7,798 bases of DNA from an uncultured Clostridia bacterium (lineage in GTDB: Bacteria; Bacillota_A; Clostridia; Christensenellales; CAG-138). The position numbers were made by a program, and so were the translations under genes. The stretch covers positions 1 through 7,798 of the forward strand of contig CAMNHT010000055.1 in NCBI GenBank assembly GCA_946539625.1, given 5' to 3'. Of the stretch, positions 1-5,391 are shown piece after piece. Each line of letters opens with the position of its first letter. Position 1 is the first letter of the stretch. The notes beneath the pieces are model-generated. The model searched no databases and was not told where the DNA came from. It saw only the letters and a program-made list of their open reading frames with translations.

Positions 1-713
1 TTACCGCCCTGCTTGAGATTCAGATCGTTGATCACGACGCCGCAGATCCGGCTGCCTGCGCTCTGCAGAGCGCTCTCTGCTTCCGCAAGATCGCGCTGCT
101 TGGTTTTGGCGGAACGAATGACAAGGACCATGCCGTCGACTACGCGCGAAACGATCTGTGCGTCCGCTACTTCGTTGATCGGAGGCGTATCAATGATGAT
201 GTAGTTGTACTGTCTGCGGAAGCGCTCGATCGCATTCTGGAACGCGGCGGACGCCAACATCTCGGAAGGGTTCGGCGGGATCTTGCCGCAAGCGATGATC
301 GAAAGCGGCAAACCTTCCACGCTGTAGACGTCGCAGACGTCGACCTTGGCGATCAGGTCGCTCAATCCGTTCTTGGTATGAATGTGCCAAAGGCGTGCGA
401 CGTTGGGCTTACGCATGTCGCAGTCGATGAGCAGCGTCTTTTTACCGAGCATCGCAAACGAAACCGCGATGTTCGAAGCTGTCAGGCTTTTGCCCTCGGA
501 AGGGTTCGCGCTCGTGACGCCGAAGACCTTGCAGCCGCGGTCGTCCATCGACGCAACGCTGTACATCAGATTCGTACGGAGCTGTACGTATGCTTCGCGG
601 ATGGCGAAAGCGCTGGTATCCGTCAGGATCTTCTTGCGATTTTCCCGGATCTGCGCGCGTTCTTCCTGCTTGTTATCCTTTGCGGAGCGCTTGAATATGA
701 TCTTCTTACTCAT
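1..713 (-). CDS. cpsD: Capsular/exopolysaccharide tyrosine-protein kinase (BY-kinase), C-terminus cut by window edge
   Basis: This is a cytoplasmic bacterial tyrosine kinase of the CpsD/CapB/YwqD family, which works with a CpsC-type membrane activator to control polymerisation and export of surface polysaccharide. 237 codons are visible and the frame is still open at base 1. Motifs in order are: EAYVQLRTNL at residues 40-49, typical of the oligomerisation helix; Walker A SANPSEGKS at 68-76; Walker A' LLIDCDMRKP at 94-103; IPPNPSEM at 145-152; and Walker B YIIIDTPP at 171-178. The ATG at 713 has GGGAGGAAA seven bases upstream and overlaps the end of cpsC by 8 bases (ATGAGTAA), which suggests translational coupling. 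Family members are usually about 225-250 residues, so only a short tail is missing. The tyrosine-rich autophosphorylation cluster expected there lies outside the window. A MinD/ParA ATPase is less likely, because Walker A' and the RTNL motif are BY-kinase hallmarks. Confidence 0.93.
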   Translation of the reverse strand, partial: MSKKIIFKRSAKDNKQEERAQIRENRKKILTDTSAFAIREAYVQLRTNLMYSVASMDDRGCKVFGVTSANPSEGKSLTASNIAVSFAMLGKKTLLIDCDMRKPNVARLWHIHTKNGLSDLIAKVDVCDVYSVEGLPLSIIACGKIPPNPSEMLASAAFQNAIERFRRQYNYIIIDTPPINEVADAQIVSRVVDGMVLVIRSAKTKQRDLAEAESALQSAGSRICGVVINDLNLKQGG

Positions 714-1488
714 TGACGATTTCCTCCCGAAGCGAAACTTCCCACGGTGTCGTTTCTTCGGCGCCGATGATGATCATCGGGATCGTTCCGATCACCGGAC
801 AGCGGCTGACCTTCTGAACCTCCTCGGAGGTATAGATCGTCGTATCGAGGTATGCCCGCAGCAGGAACCAGACCGCCGCAAGGATAAAGCCCGCCGCAAA
901 TCCAATCAGGATGTTCCTCGTCAGATTCGGGCTGGACGGTCCGGACGGGACCGTGGCGTAGTCCACGATCTCCACGCCGCCCGCCTTGGTGATGCGTACG
1001 ATCTCGGCGGGAACATACTTTGCAAATGTATTGGCAATGTCCGCCGAAAGCTTCGGATCACGGGTTGTAACGCTGATCCGGATCAGCTTCGTTCCGTCCG
1101 GAACAGAAACGGACATCATGCTAGATAAAGATGATGTCTGAATACCCCACGCTGCATATTCCGGATGTTCAGTGTTAAAACGCTCCGCAACCACATCCAG
1201 CACGGAATTGCTCTTGATAATAACCTGATAGGTCTTTATAAGGTTGTCCGCAGCGCTCAGTTCACTGTAGCTGATCGTACCTGTCTGATACTGCTCTGCG
1301 GTTGTAAAAATGTACATTGACGTCGATGCCGAGTATTTTTTCTTGATGAAAAAATGTGTGACCAACCCGACTAAAACGGCGGCAAGTACCCCCGCAAGCA
1401 GAATATAAATCCATTTCGAAAGCAAAATCTGAAAGACGTCCCCAAGATTGATTTCGACTTCGTTATTGTCCCTTCTCACCTGTTCCAA
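706..1488 (-). CDS. cpsC: Wzz/CpsC-type polysaccharide chain-length regulator and tyrosine-kinase activator
   Basis: This 260-residue inner-membrane protein of the Wzz/CpsC/YveK family sets polysaccharide chain length and activates the CpsD kinase encoded next to it. A short cytoplasmic N-terminus containing the Wzz-like stretch EINLGDVFQILLSKW (residues 12-26) leads into a first membrane helix at about 27-48. An extracytoplasmic domain follows at about 50-188, ending in the proline-containing segment VPSGPSSPN. A second membrane helix lies at about 192-213, and the C-terminal cytoplasmic tail includes VIGTIPMI (232-239), a conserved juxtamembrane feature. No kinase domain is fused, which matches the split Gram-positive arrangement. 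The start is TTG at 1488, because AAAGGA lies nine bases upstream; the nearest alternative is the GTG three codons in, which is too far from that site. The gene is preceded by a long leader with promoters and a hairpin, and overlaps cpsD by 8 bases. Confidence 0.91.
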   Translation of the reverse strand: MEQVRRDNNEVEINLGDVFQILLSKWIYILLAGVLAAVLVGLVTHFFIKKKYSASTSMYIFTTAEQYQTGTISYSELSAADNLIKTYQVIIKSNSVLDVVAERFNTEHPEYAAWGIQTSSLSSMMSVSVPDGTKLIRISVTTRDPKLSADIANTFAKYVPAEIVRITKAGGVEIVDYATVPSGPSSPNLTRNILIGFAAGFILAAVWFLLRAYLDTTIYTSEEVQKVSRCPVIGTIPMIIIGAEETTPWEVSLREEIVNE

Positions 1489-1506
1489 AGCGTTTGATCC
1501 TTTCTG

Positions 1507-1559
1507 AAAAAGTCTGAAGACCGACGCATTGTCGCTGATCCGATGCGTCCCGTCGTCTT
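1507..1559 (-). terminator. Terminator-like hairpin in the cpsC leader (candidate antitermination target)
   Basis: A perfect 7-bp stem GACGCAT/ATGCGTC (1523-1529 with 1543-1549) encloses a 13-base loop. It can be extended by an outer AAGAC/GTCTT helix (1517-1521 with 1555-1559) across an unequal internal loop. On the minus strand a run of five T (1511-1507) follows five bases beyond the outer stem. On the plus strand a run of seven T (1558-1564) directly abuts it, so the element may work in both directions and is the better terminator for plus-strand RNA. Its position just before cpsC and downstream of a LoaP-like gene suggests an attenuator, but the minus-strand geometry is imperfect. Confidence 0.45.
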
Positions 1560-1618
1560 TTTTTCGCCGATATCCATGCGAATCAGGCTATATTTGTACC
1601 AATGCGCACAGTAAGCAC

Positions 1619-1635
1619 ATATTACCGCATAATAT
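1619..1635 (-). repeat. AT-rich stem-loop near the P2 start site
   Basis: Perfect 6-bp inverted repeat ATATTA/TAATAT around a 5-base loop (TGCGG on the minus strand). It lies about 12-28 bases downstream of the P2 -10 box, so it would form the 5' end of a P2 transcript. It could be a transcript-stabilising stem or an operator, or it could be chance in an AT-rich spacer. Confidence 0.35.
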
Positions 1636-1723
1636 AAGACGATAGCATTATACACAAAATTCGATCCTGCGTCAATATCCGGCTTAAGATATAAACGATA
1701 TTTCTGAGACCGCTTTCTGCCAT
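1622..1723 (-). CDS. Possible 33-residue leader peptide / upstream ORF
   Basis: A short ORF starts at ATG 1723 with GGAGGA (1737-1732) eight bases upstream, and ends with TAA at 1624-1622. It begins just downstream of promoter P1, so promoter, ribosome binding site and start codon are correctly ordered and spaced. The predicted peptide begins MAESGLRNIVYILSRIL and is rich in Ile and Leu throughout, with a second half of mainly hydrophobic residues. It has no known family that I recognise. Promoter P2 lies inside it, and its stop codon falls inside the stem-loop at 1619-1635. The AT-rich codons (ATA, TTA) differ from neighbouring genes, so this may be chance. If translated, it could act as an upstream ORF in the cps leader rather than as a functional protein. 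Confidence 0.35.
   Translation of the reverse strand: MAESGLRNIVYILSRILTQDRILCIMLSSYIMR
1647..1675 (-). promoter_or_regulatory. Promoter P2 of the cps operon (sigma-A type)
   Basis: -35 TTGACG (1675-1670), 17-base spacer, perfect -10 TATAAT (1652-1647), reading leftward toward cpsC. Transcription should start near 1640. This is the promoter closest to cpsC and matches the housekeeping consensus at 11 of 12 positions. Confidence 0.75.
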
Positions 1724-1760
1724 GATCGAAATCCTCCGGCAGATTTTGCAGCCGCTTTGC

Positions 1761-1789
1761 AGTATACAGTATTTGCTACATTTCGTCAA
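1761..1789 (-). promoter_or_regulatory. Promoter P1 of the cps leader (sigma-A type)
   Basis: -35 TTGACG (1789-1784), 17-base spacer, -10 TATACT (1766-1761), reading leftward. The expected start near 1754 is about 17 bases before the ribosome binding site of the small leader ORF. It sits 114 bp upstream of P2 and shares the same -35 sequence and spacer length. Confidence 0.68.
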
Positions 1790-1830
1790 TTGATATTTTG
1801 ATAATCGAATTTTTTGTTACCTGATTCGAC

Positions 1831-1855
1831 AAAAAAAGCAGTTCGCATACTGCTT
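1831..1855 (-). terminator. Intrinsic terminator downstream of loaP
   Basis: On the minus strand a 7-bp stem AAGCAGT/ACTGCTT with a 6-base loop (ATGCGA) runs into an uninterrupted stretch of seven T, two of which belong to the stem. It begins 33 bases after the loaP stop codon. The geometry is typical of a Rho-independent terminator and should separate loaP transcription from the cps leader unless it is bypassed. Confidence 0.8.
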
Positions 1856-1887
1856 ATTGCCGAACGGTGTATAATAAAGCTGTCGCG

Positions 1888-2433
1888 TCAGGGCTGCTTT
1901 GCCGTCCGTTCCGACAACTGATGCAGAACGTCAAGGTCCGCGTTGCCCTCGATATATTCGATCGTGCACCAGATATTCCGAAAGATCGCGTCGCCGTCGC
2001 CGAGCGCGATCTGCACCGTCTTGCGGCTCTTGTTGACCTTTAAAACCTTTGCTTCCATGCCGACGAGCGGTCCTCCGACGAACGCGATCTTTGTGCCGAC
2101 CTTGACGACCTGCGACACATCGATCATGCCCTCATAGCGCCGGAGCCATTTCACGAACGCCAGATCATCGCCGTGCAGCGCCGAGCTTCCATCCTCATAG
2201 CGCAGGATCTTCAGCACGCCGGAGCAGCGGCGGATCGTTTCCCAATCCGGCTCCTCATCCGCGTCAAAAAACACGTATCCCGGAAGCAGTCGTGCCTTCG
2301 TTTTCCGAAGTCCTTTTGCGTCCGGCTTGTTCCTCACCGCAAGCGGAGAAAAGGCGTCGTATCCGCCATGTCTGAGGAGATCGATCACAAGACCTTCCTG
2401 CCCGCTTTTGCAAAACAGACAGTAGCTTTCCAC
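1888..2433 (-). CDS. loaP: LoaP-like specialised NusG paralog (transcription antiterminator)
   Basis: A 181-residue NusG-family protein of the specialised paralog type (LoaP, related to RfaH and UpxY). Such proteins bind RNA polymerase and promote read-through of terminators in a specific operon, often one for polysaccharide or antibiotic synthesis. The N-terminal NGN domain (about 1-100) shows the short first strand SYCLFCKSGQE (3-13) and the hallmark KARLLPGYVFF (46-56). A KOW domain at about 112-141 contains VGTKIAFVGGPLVGMEAKV. The start is GTG at 2433 with AGGAGG ten bases upstream; the frame is open further upstream but only as antisense to the esterase gene. The gene has its own consensus promoter and terminator and precedes cpsC/cpsD on the same strand, as expected for an antiterminator acting on them. 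General NusG is less likely because of the operon context. The assignment to LoaP itself, rather than another NusG paralog, is an inference. Confidence 0.85.
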   Translation of the reverse strand: MESYCLFCKSGQEGLVIDLLRHGGYDAFSPLAVRNKPDAKGLRKTKARLLPGYVFFDADEEPDWETIRRCSGVLKILRYEDGSSALHGDDLAFVKWLRRYEGMIDVSQVVKVGTKIAFVGGPLVGMEAKVLKVNKSRKTVQIALGDGDAIFRNIWCTIEYIEGNADLDVLHQLSERTAKQP

Positions 2434-2475
2434 GGTCGTATCCCCTCCTTTCGCAAATCGTTTTTCAGTGCCCCC

Positions 2476-2504
2476 ATTATAGAGATCGCAGTCTTTATTG
2501 TCAA
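2476..2504 (-). promoter_or_regulatory. Perfect-consensus sigma-A promoter of loaP
   Basis: -35 TTGACA (2504-2499), 17-base spacer, -10 TATAAT (2481-2476), all consensus. The expected start near 2469 leaves a leader of about 36 bases before the GTG start. A 10-bp palindrome overlaps the outer edge of the -35 box. Confidence 0.85.
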
Positions 2505-2513
2505 GGACGTCCT
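2504..2513. promoter_or_regulatory. Palindrome AGGACGTCCT between the divergent promoters
   Basis: A perfect 10-bp palindrome touches the loaP -35 box and lies 12 bp upstream of the esterase -35 box. It is suitably placed to be an operator for one or both promoters, but no other copy was noticed and it may be chance. Confidence 0.3.
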
Positions 2514-2525
2514 CTGTTTTTTCTC

Positions 2526-2554
2526 TTGCTACACGGGGCGATCTGCTATATAAT
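2526..2554 (+). promoter_or_regulatory. Promoter of the esterase / thioesterase / amylase genes
   Basis: -35 TTGCTA (2526-2531), 17-base spacer, perfect -10 TATAAT (2549-2554). It diverges from the loaP promoter and would start transcription near 2561, about 38 bases before the esterase ATG. Confidence 0.7.
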
Positions 2555-2598
2555 GAGAAAACAGTACAGATCTGCCGCCGCAGGGAAAGGAAACGAAT

Positions 2599-3369
2599 AT
2601 GATCCTTGTCAAAAAAATACAGATCCCGGGGTTGGAGACCGAACAGCCGCGCCGCCTGTACGTTTATCTCCCGAAGGACTACGAAAAGAGCGATCGGCGA
2701 TACCCCGTCCTCTACATGTTCGACGGGCACAACGTATTCTACGACCGCCACGCGACCTACGGCAGAAGCTGGGGTTTCCGCGAATATCTCCAAAAAGCGA
2801 GGCTTCCGTTGATCCTCGTTGCGGTCGAATGCAATCCGGAGGGATTCAAGCGGCTTTCCGAATACAGCCCGTGGGACTTTTCCGCGCCGCGTCCGGTCGG
2901 CGATATCGAAGGCCGCGGCAAGGTGACGATGGACTGGTTCACAACCGTTTTGAAACCGGAAATCGACACAGAATACCGGACGCTGAAGGATCGCGAACAC
3001 ACGATGATCGCCGGCAGTTCGATGGGCGGGCTGATGTCGCTCTATGCCGCAGTGGAATACAACCGGGTCTTCTCCCGCGCAGCGGTGCTTTCGCCGAGTT
3101 TATGGGTCTCACCGTCGAAGATGAAGGAGATGATCCGCTCCCATTCGCTGAAAGAACCCACGCGCATCTATATCGATATGGGGACCCGTGAGATCGACCC
3201 GAAGCGCAGCGCGCTTGCGGCGATGTTCGACGTTGCCAAAGCGCTTTCCAAGGCAGGCGCGGACGTTTCCGCAAGTGTCATTCCCGGCGCGGAACACAAC
3301 GAAGCGGCGTGGGAAAAGCGCATCCCCGATTTCATGAAATACCTTTTTGATGAATCCATACAGGCATGA
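2599..3369 (+). CDS. Putative esterase, alpha/beta-hydrolase fold (esterase D / Fes-like family)
   Basis: A 256-residue serine hydrolase of the putative-esterase family (PF00756 type, which includes enterochelin esterase and esterase D-like enzymes). The substrate cannot be told from sequence. The N-terminal strand motif RRLYVYLPKDY (18-28) and PVLYMFDGHNVF (36-47) are typical of the family. The nucleophile elbow GSSMGG lies at 139-144 with Ser141 as nucleophile. The catalytic His is probably His233 in GAEHNEAAW, and the acid residue probably lies around 194-200 (MGTREID). No signal peptide or membrane segment is seen, so the protein is cytoplasmic. The start ATG at 2599 has AAAGGA seven bases upstream. 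It is the first gene after a promoter, and its last bases overlap the next gene by ATGA, so the two are probably translated together. Deacylation or deacetylation of a sugar ester is one possibility but is not shown. Confidence 0.86.
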   Translation: MILVKKIQIPGLETEQPRRLYVYLPKDYEKSDRRYPVLYMFDGHNVFYDRHATYGRSWGFREYLQKARLPLILVAVECNPEGFKRLSEYSPWDFSAPRPVGDIEGRGKVTMDWFTTVLKPEIDTEYRTLKDREHTMIAGSSMGGLMSLYAAVEYNRVFSRAAVLSPSLWVSPSKMKEMIRSHSLKEPTRIYIDMGTREIDPKRSALAAMFDVAKALSKAGADVSASVIPGAEHNEAAWEKRIPDFMKYLFDESIQA

Positions 3370-4091
3370 ATCCGTTTGAACGCGATTATCGGATCGCATA
3401 TTCCGATACCGACATGAACCGGCGGCTGCGTTTGTCGCGGCTGTTTACGCTTCTGCAGGAAGCGGCGACCGACCATGCGGCGATCCTCGGCGCGGGACGC
3501 GAGAAAACGCTGGACCGCGGGATCCTCTGGATCGTAACGCTGCAGCAGGCACTGATCCGTCGAATGCCGGTCTACGACGAGCCGGTGCACCTCGTCACCT
3601 GGCCCGGAAAGCCGAGGCATCTGCTGTTTCCGCGCTTCTACCGTGTCACGGACGAGCAGGGAAACGCGCTGATCGAGGCAAGCTCCCTGTGGGCGCTGAT
3701 GGACGCGGAAACACGCAAAGCGGTCTTTCCCGAGCAATGCGGGATCGCCGTGCCCGGCATGCAGACAGGGCTCGAGTGCGCGCTGCCGCGTCCGCCGCAA
3801 TCGCCCCAAACAGATGAAACCTCGACCTTTACCGTTCCGTACAGCTACGTTGATCAGAACGGGCATATGAACAACACGCGCTATTTCGATCTTGCGGAGG
3901 ACTGCATGCCGGATGCGCTGCGCTCGCGGAGGCTCCTTCGTGTGTGCACAGAGTACTCACGCGAAACGCGGCTCAACGAAGCGATCACCCTGAAAAGCGA
4001 ACGGAACGGCGATACATTCCTGCTTGCCGGCGAAAGCGACGGGCAGAAGCTTTTTAAGCTCGCGCTCACCTACGCACCGGACGAACCGTAA
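3366..4091 (+). CDS. Acyl-ACP thioesterase (FatA/FatB-like)
   Basis: A 241-residue double-hotdog thioesterase that hydrolyses acyl-acyl carrier protein to free fatty acid, in the family shared by plant FatA/FatB and many anaerobic Gram-positives. The N-terminal hotdog (about 1-125) opens with FERDYRIAYSDTDMNRRLRL and carries ILWIVTLQQALIRRMP (53-68). The C-terminal hotdog contains YVDQNGHMNNTRYFD (161-175), where D163, N165 and H167 match the catalytic D-x-N-x-H pattern of the plant enzymes. E200 in EYSRETR may be the fourth catalytic residue. The length is shorter than plastid enzymes, as usual in bacteria, and there is no signal peptide. Its ATG overlaps the esterase stop codon (ATGA), with only a weak AGG upstream, so translation is probably coupled. 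Medium or short chain specificity cannot be predicted. It could serve lipid turnover or acyl supply, but no neighbour clarifies this. Confidence 0.88.
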   Translation: MNPFERDYRIAYSDTDMNRRLRLSRLFTLLQEAATDHAAILGAGREKTLDRGILWIVTLQQALIRRMPVYDEPVHLVTWPGKPRHLLFPRFYRVTDEQGNALIEASSLWALMDAETRKAVFPEQCGIAVPGMQTGLECALPRPPQSPQTDETSTFTVPYSYVDQNGHMNNTRYFDLAEDCMPDALRSRRLLRVCTEYSRETRLNEAITLKSERNGDTFLLAGESDGQKLFKLALTYAPDEP

Positions 4092-4112
4092 CCCGTTCAG
4101 GAGGAAATGACT

Positions 4113-5372
4113 ATGCAGCTTCGGAACATGACGCTTTATTCCGTCTTTATCCGCAACTTCGGCGGCACGTTCCGCGCCGTCGAATCGGACCTTCCCCGCA
4201 TCCGCGACCTCGGCGTCGACGCGATCTGGCTTCTCCCGATCCATCCGATCGGGAAGGAAAAGCGCAAGGGCACACTCGGCTCCCCATACGCGATCAGCGA
4301 TTACCGCGCGATCAATCCGGAATTCGGCACGATGGATGATTTTGTACATCTCTGCGACGCCGCGCACGCGCTGGGGCTCAAGGTTCTGATCGACGTGGTC
4401 TACCACCACACCTCGCCGGATTCCGTACTCGTGAAAGTGCATCCGGAATACTTTTACACGAAGCCGGACGGATCGTTCGGCAATCATGTCGGCGATTGGT
4501 CCGACATTATCGACCTTGATTTTGACAACCGCGCACTTTGGGACGAGCTCATCGACACGCTGTGCTTCTGGGCGCGGTACGTCGACGGCTTCCGCTGCGA
4601 CGTCGCGGCAATGATCCCGCTCGGCTTCTGGAAGAAAGCAAGAGCGCAGGTGGAGACGGTGCGACCCGGCTGCATCTGGCTTGCCGAATCCATCGAGCAC
4701 GGATTTATCCGTTATAACCGCATGCAGGGACTTACAGCGCTGTCCGACTCCGAGCTGTATCAGGCGTTCGATATTTGCTACGACTACGATATCTACGAAG
4801 ACTTTGTCGCGTACGCAAAGGGCGAGATCCCGCTTTCCGCGTACATGAAAGCGCTCGAGCGGCAGGAAAGCACCTACCCTGCGGACTACGTGAAGCTGCG
4901 CTGCACCGAAAACCACGACCGTCCGCGCACCGCAGAACTGTTTCCGGATTGCACGGTCCGCGAGAATTGGCTTGCGTGGAACTTTTTCCAGAAGGGTCTT
5001 TCGATGCTCTACTGCGGACAGGAATGGGGCGTTGAAAGAACGCCGTCGCTGTTCGATCCGGACCCGGTCCCGCGCGAAGGCGAGCCGATGCACAAAGCGC
5101 TTTTGCAAAAGCTTATCTCCATGAAAAAGGATCCTCTGTTCTCGAGCGGCATATACACCCTCGAAGCGAAGGAAAACGACGTGATCGTTTCGACCTGGAC
5201 GAAGGGCGATCGCAGGGCGGTCGGCGTGTTCAGCATGCGCGCAAAAAGCGTGTCCGTAGAAGTTCCGCTTGCGGACGGCACGTATTCTGAGCTGCTTTCC
5301 GGCAAAACGTACACGGTAGAAAACGGAACGGTCGTCTCCTTGGGCAAGCCCCTCGTCTTTCTGATCGGCTGA
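4113..5372 (+). CDS. Cytoplasmic alpha-amylase family glycoside hydrolase (GH13)
   Basis: A 419-residue GH13 enzyme acting on alpha-glucosidic bonds; starch- or glycogen-derived oligosaccharides are the likely substrate. The (beta/alpha)8 barrel spans about 5-350. Conserved regions are DVVYHH (94-99), GFRCD (159-163) with nucleophile Asp163, WLAES (189-193) with acid/base Glu192, and TENHD (265-269) with transition-state stabiliser Asp269. A short C-terminal beta domain (about 350-419) follows. Region I has His98 where most GH13 enzymes have Asn. No signal peptide is visible, so it works in the cytoplasm. Two ATGs are possible. The one at 4113 is chosen because AGGAGG (4099-4104) lies eight bases upstream, whereas the ATG at 4107 is only two bases from it. 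It follows the thioesterase by 21 bases and probably shares its transcript. Hydrolase or transglycosylase activity cannot be decided from sequence. Confidence 0.9.
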   Translation: MQLRNMTLYSVFIRNFGGTFRAVESDLPRIRDLGVDAIWLLPIHPIGKEKRKGTLGSPYAISDYRAINPEFGTMDDFVHLCDAAHALGLKVLIDVVYHHTSPDSVLVKVHPEYFYTKPDGSFGNHVGDWSDIIDLDFDNRALWDELIDTLCFWARYVDGFRCDVAAMIPLGFWKKARAQVETVRPGCIWLAESIEHGFIRYNRMQGLTALSDSELYQAFDICYDYDIYEDFVAYAKGEIPLSAYMKALERQESTYPADYVKLRCTENHDRPRTAELFPDCTVRENWLAWNFFQKGLSMLYCGQEWGVERTPSLFDPDPVPREGEPMHKALLQKLISMKKDPLFSSGIYTLEAKENDVIVSTWTKGDRRAVGVFSMRAKSVSVEVPLADGTYSELLSGKTYTVENGTVVSLGKPLVFLIG

Positions 5373-5391
5373 ACGGGTAAAATCCGCAGAA

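Larger units (their letters stand above)
1489..1887 (-). other. Non-coding leader region between loaP and cpsC
   Basis: This 399-base stretch holds no large gene. Read on the minus strand it contains, in order, the loaP terminator (1831-1855), an inverted repeat TCGAAT/ATTCGA (1805-1829), promoter P1 (1761-1789), a possible 33-codon leader ORF (1622-1723), promoter P2 (1647-1675), an AT-rich stem-loop at the P2 start site (1619-1635), a GC-rich terminator-like hairpin (1507-1559) and the cpsC ribosome binding site. It is clearly more AT-rich than the genes around it. A transcript from P1 would carry about 265 untranslated bases before cpsC, and one from P2 about 150. This is much longer than a ribosome binding site needs and fits post-initiation control. 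Confidence 0.7.

Noticed and set aside
1..3. TTA at the left edge as the stop codon of cpsD
   Set aside because: It is out of frame: the last complete cpsD codon occupies bases 5-3, so the gene is still open at the edge.
382..1128. A 248-codon open frame on the plus strand
   Set aside because: It is antisense to cpsD and cpsC, spans the junction of the two genes, and its translation is Arg-rich with no recognisable domain. It is a by-product of GC-rich codon use.
1870..1875. TATAAT on the plus strand near the loaP stop codon
   Set aside because: There is no -35-like hexamer at 16-18 bases, and no plus-strand gene follows for about 700 bases.
2540..2575. Direct repeat GATCTGC (2540-2546 and 2569-2575) around the esterase -10 box
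   Set aside because: It is only seven bases, and GATC-containing words are common throughout the window, so it gives no strong case for an operator.
2434..3000. N-terminal extension of the LoaP-like protein by an open upstream frame
   Set aside because: It would be antisense to the esterase and pass through two divergent promoters. The GTG at 2433 has a strong AGGAGG and gives the normal NusG-paralog length.
4107..4109. ATG at 4107 as the start of the GH13 gene
   Set aside because: It lies only two bases from the AGGAGG, whereas the ATG at 4113 has the normal eight-base spacing.
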